Source: Bacillus salipaludis (lineage in GTDB: Bacteria > Bacillota > Bacilli > Bacillales_B > DSM-18226). Taken from it: a stretch of DNA of 64,000 nt. How positions within the stretch are numbered: the stretch's first letter is position 1; the number at the start of each line of letters is the position of its first letter. Location of the stretch: contig NZ_SMYO01000008.1 of the NCBI RefSeq assembly GCF_004358205.1, positions 186,001 to 250,000 of the forward strand, in the 5' to 3' direction. The notes under the pieces are model-generated. The model made no database searches. It was not told where the DNA came from and saw nothing but the letters and a program-made list of their open reading frames with translations. Position numbers and translations under genes: made by a program. Below, one piece after another: positions 62,274-64,000 of this stretch.

Positions 62274-62305
62274 ATCATAAAGTCTTGTCCAACTCCAGAG
62301 TCAAC
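62274..62305 (-). promoter_or_regulatory. MerR-type promoter of the permease-amidohydrolase operon
   Basis: On the minus strand -35 TTGACT and -10 TATGAT are 20 bp apart, or 19 bp if TTATGA is used. This overlong spacing matches the promoter at 50861-50891 and suggests activation by the MerR protein encoded just upstream. Confidence 0.6.
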
Positions 62306-62315
62306 TATTCCTAAA

Positions 62316-62357
62316 AAAAAAACAGCCTCGAATTGAAAAAATCATTTCGAAGGCTGT
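62316..62357 (-). terminator. Terminator after the second merR gene
   Basis: AACAGCCTTCGAA and TTCGAGGCTGTT pair with one mismatch and end in ten T residues on the minus strand. It separates merR from the permease gene. Confidence 0.85.
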
Positions 62358-62364
62358 TTTCAAT

Positions 62365-63222
62365 TTATCCTTTTTGAATAGGAATTTGGATTTCATAATA
62401 GGCTTCATCATATTGATCCGTCAAAGAGATATCAACCTGCATAATTGCAACAGCATCACCATTTGGAATGTAACCATGAATTTCGCAATGATGGAGCAGC
62501 TTTTTAAGCAAGTACAGCAAGTTCTCCCGATCAACTCCCCCATAGTAGGAGCATATATAGAGACCCTTTTCTAGTTTTTGAGTTGACTGTTCCGGTCCAT
62601 CATCTTGAACAAGAATAAATAATTGGCATTGAAAAGCACTTAATTTACTGGAAGAATCAGATGTTTGGCGGATTTCATCAAAATATTCTTTTTTGATAAA
62701 TTCTCCAAATTTATTGCTGGCCAATACCGGTATGTCCCCACCAATCATATTTTCAAGCTCCAACAGTCCAAAATATATATTTTCTTGATCCTCCCAACCT
62801 ACTGGTCTGTCGAGCTGAATGTATTCTCGTTCTTCAAAATGTTTAATGACAATATCAGAATCCTGATAACTTTTTGTGAAACGTTCGATATTATTTAACC
62901 GGGTCTTCAATATTTTATGAATTTTTTGCAGCTCATTAATTTTTTCCTGAATATTGTCTAGTGATTGTTGAAGTAAATGAACCGATTTTTTGACGTTACG
63001 ATTTGTTAGAAATTGCTTAATTTCCTCTAAAGAAAAACCAATTTTTCTTAATTCCTTGATGGTTCCAAGAATCTCATACTGATAAATCGAATAATACCGA
63101 TAGCCAGTTTTAGGATCCGTGTAAATCGGCTTTAGCAATCCAATTTTATCGTAATGACGCAATGTATCCACTGTTACATTTCGAAGTTTTGCCATTTCTC
63201 CAATACTTAGCTTATTTTGCAT
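62365..63222 (-). CDS. MerR-family regulator with GyrI-like domain (BmrR type), 285 aa
   Basis: Same architecture as the regulator at 50927: winged helix (LSIGEMAKLRNVTVDTLRHY, then KTGYRYYSIYQYEILGTIK), coiled coil (residues 80-120) and GyrI-like effector domain. About half of the residues are shared by eye. AAGGAG precedes the ATG. It lies upstream of, and probably activates, the permease-amidohydrolase operon. Confidence 0.9.
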   Translation of the reverse strand: MQNKLSIGEMAKLRNVTVDTLRHYDKIGLLKPIYTDPKTGYRYYSIYQYEILGTIKELRKIGFSLEEIKQFLTNRNVKKSVHLLQQSLDNIQEKINELQKIHKILKTRLNNIERFTKSYQDSDIVIKHFEEREYIQLDRPVGWEDQENIYFGLLELENMIGGDIPVLASNKFGEFIKKEYFDEIRQTSDSSSKLSAFQCQLFILVQDDGPEQSTQKLEKGLYICSYYGGVDRENLLYLLKKLLHHCEIHGYIPNGDAVAIMQVDISLTDQYDEAYYEIQIPIQKG

Positions 63223-63379
63223 GACCCTTTCTCCTTAAACGCAACTAACGGTAGTTAATAATTAGATTACAAGCTTATTATACTATTTAAAAAATTTAGT
63301 ATACAATCTAAGATTTGACCAAACAGAGATAAAATTTTTTTGGGGGTCGGGTATATTGCTTAAAATCAATTATTTACAC

Positions 63380-63408
63380 TTACAAACATGCAAATAATGG
63401 TGTATAAT
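63380..63408 (+). promoter_or_regulatory. Sigma-A-like promoter of the DeoR gene
   Basis: TTACAA and TATAAT are separated by 17 bp, 34 bp before the start codon. Confidence 0.7.
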
Positions 63409-63441
63409 TACTTAAAACCACTTAAAAGGGAGGCTCAAATC

Positions 63442-64000
63442 TTGTACCAAGAGGAAAGATTATTATCAATCATGGATTTTCTAAAAGAGAATAACAGGAT
63501 TTCGGTCGATCAAATTTGTTCACTGTTCGATGTCTCTAGAGATACAGCAAGAAGGGATCTTGTCAGGCTTGAGGAAGAAAAAGCGATTGTGCGTACTCGT
63601 GGCGGAGCGATCCTTCCATCCGTCCATGATGAGGTGAAAAACTATACAAAACGACTTAAAACTGTATCAGAAGAAAAAAAGAAAATCGGTAAAATGGCTG
63701 CCTCATTAATTTATCCTAACGACAGAGTAATCTTAGATGCCTCTACAACCGTCCAAGCTTGTGCAGAACAGATTGAAAGCATAGATTGTACCATTATCAC
63801 CAACTCAATCAACCAGGCAGAAGTATTATCATCCAAGCCTCAAATAAATATTCAGCTTTTAGGGGGCACTCTGCAAAAAGAGCATCGATTTCTTTATGGC
63901 TCATCTGTAGTAGAAAAACTCTCTGAATACCATGTTGATAAGGTTTATATCGGAGTTGTTGGTATCTCGGAAAACGGATTAACGATCGCCCATGAGGAGG
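63442..64000 (+). CDS. DeoR/GlpR-family transcriptional regulator, partial (3' end outside window)
   Basis: TTG start with GGGAGG upstream. The N-terminal winged helix is NNRISVDQICSLFDVSRDTA followed by RRDLVRLEEEKAIVRTRGGA. The sugar-phosphate sensor domain begins with DRVILDASTTVQACAEQI and TIITNSINQAEVL. The frame is open to the last base. Regulators of this group usually precede a sugar uptake or phosphorylation operon, which would lie beyond the window. Confidence 0.9.
   Translation, partial: MYQEERLLSIMDFLKENNRISVDQICSLFDVSRDTARRDLVRLEEEKAIVRTRGGAILPSVHDEVKNYTKRLKTVSEEKKKIGKMAASLIYPNDRVILDASTTVQACAEQIESIDCTIITNSINQAEVLSSKPQINIQLLGGTLQKEHRFLYGSSVVEKLSEYHVDKVYIGVVGISENGLTIAHEE

Noticed and set aside
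1..64000. rRNA or tRNA genes
   Set aside because: No cloverleaf-like or rRNA-like stretch was recognised on either strand by reading; a dedicated scan was not possible.

Overview
The window comes from a low-GC, endospore-forming member of the Bacillaceae. The evidence is two complete gerA-type germinant-receptor operons, a CotA-like multicopper oxidase, AGGAGG-type ribosome binding sites, frequent TTG/GTG starts, intrinsic terminators ending in T-runs, and homologues of Bacillus genes such as yuiD, ytcJ, RNase J and HU. The genus cannot be fixed from sequence reading alone. No rRNA, tRNA, intact prophage, intact insertion sequence or CRISPR array was seen.

Layout. 0-7 kb: small membrane proteins, a MITE-like repeat, a PaaI thioesterase / glutathionyl-hydroquinone-reductase-like / GNAT operon, an M20 amidohydrolase and a cysteine hydrolase, with a 21-bp array and a 52-bp tandem array between genes. 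7-21 kb: a gerA-B-C operon (minus), a ferritin-like protein, an alpha/beta hydrolase, an RNase J paralogue, a CuA-type cupredoxin lipoprotein, then a graveyard (frameshifted HAD phosphatase, decayed copy of an SMR efflux pair, serine-resolvase remnant), and a second germination operon in order A-C-B (plus). 21-31 kb: an alarmone-hydrolase-like HD protein, an unknown 473-aa protein, an MFS/LysR deletion scar beside an RraA-type aldolase, an SRPBCC protein, alkaline phosphatase, yuiD, a ZTP riboswitch with folD, a second 52-bp tandem array, a luciferase-like flavoenzyme and an FMN reductase. 31-34 kb: a TetR-MFS efflux operon with a perfect palindromic operator, a truncated HU gene next to an unassigned GC-richer insert, and the intact SMR pair.

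34-41 kb holds a coherent system read leftwards: binding lipoprotein, alkaline-phosphatase-superfamily esterase, two permeases, ATPase, DeoR regulator and Cof-type HAD phosphatase. A four-hexamer PhoP-box-like site precedes it, so it is predicted to be a phosphate-starvation system that imports an organophosphate or phosphonate and strips its phosphate. 41-45 kb: multicopper oxidase with a Cys/His-rich tail; D-serine ammonia-lyase divergent from an XRE-cupin regulator.

45-52 kb and 59-63 kb are paralogous catabolic modules. Each has an APC amino-acid permease, a BmrR-like MerR regulator and a 19-20 bp spacer promoter typical of MerR activation. One feeds an aldehyde dehydrogenase, an Fe-type alcohol dehydrogenase and a ureohydrolase; the other a YtcJ-type amidohydrolase. 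Between them lie an e(P4)-type phosphatase, a two-component system whose kinase has tandem Venus-flytrap sensors and whose regulator carries a BTAD-like region, an intact HU gene, two truncated regulator genes, and a YitT-family membrane protein. The window ends inside a DeoR-family regulator.
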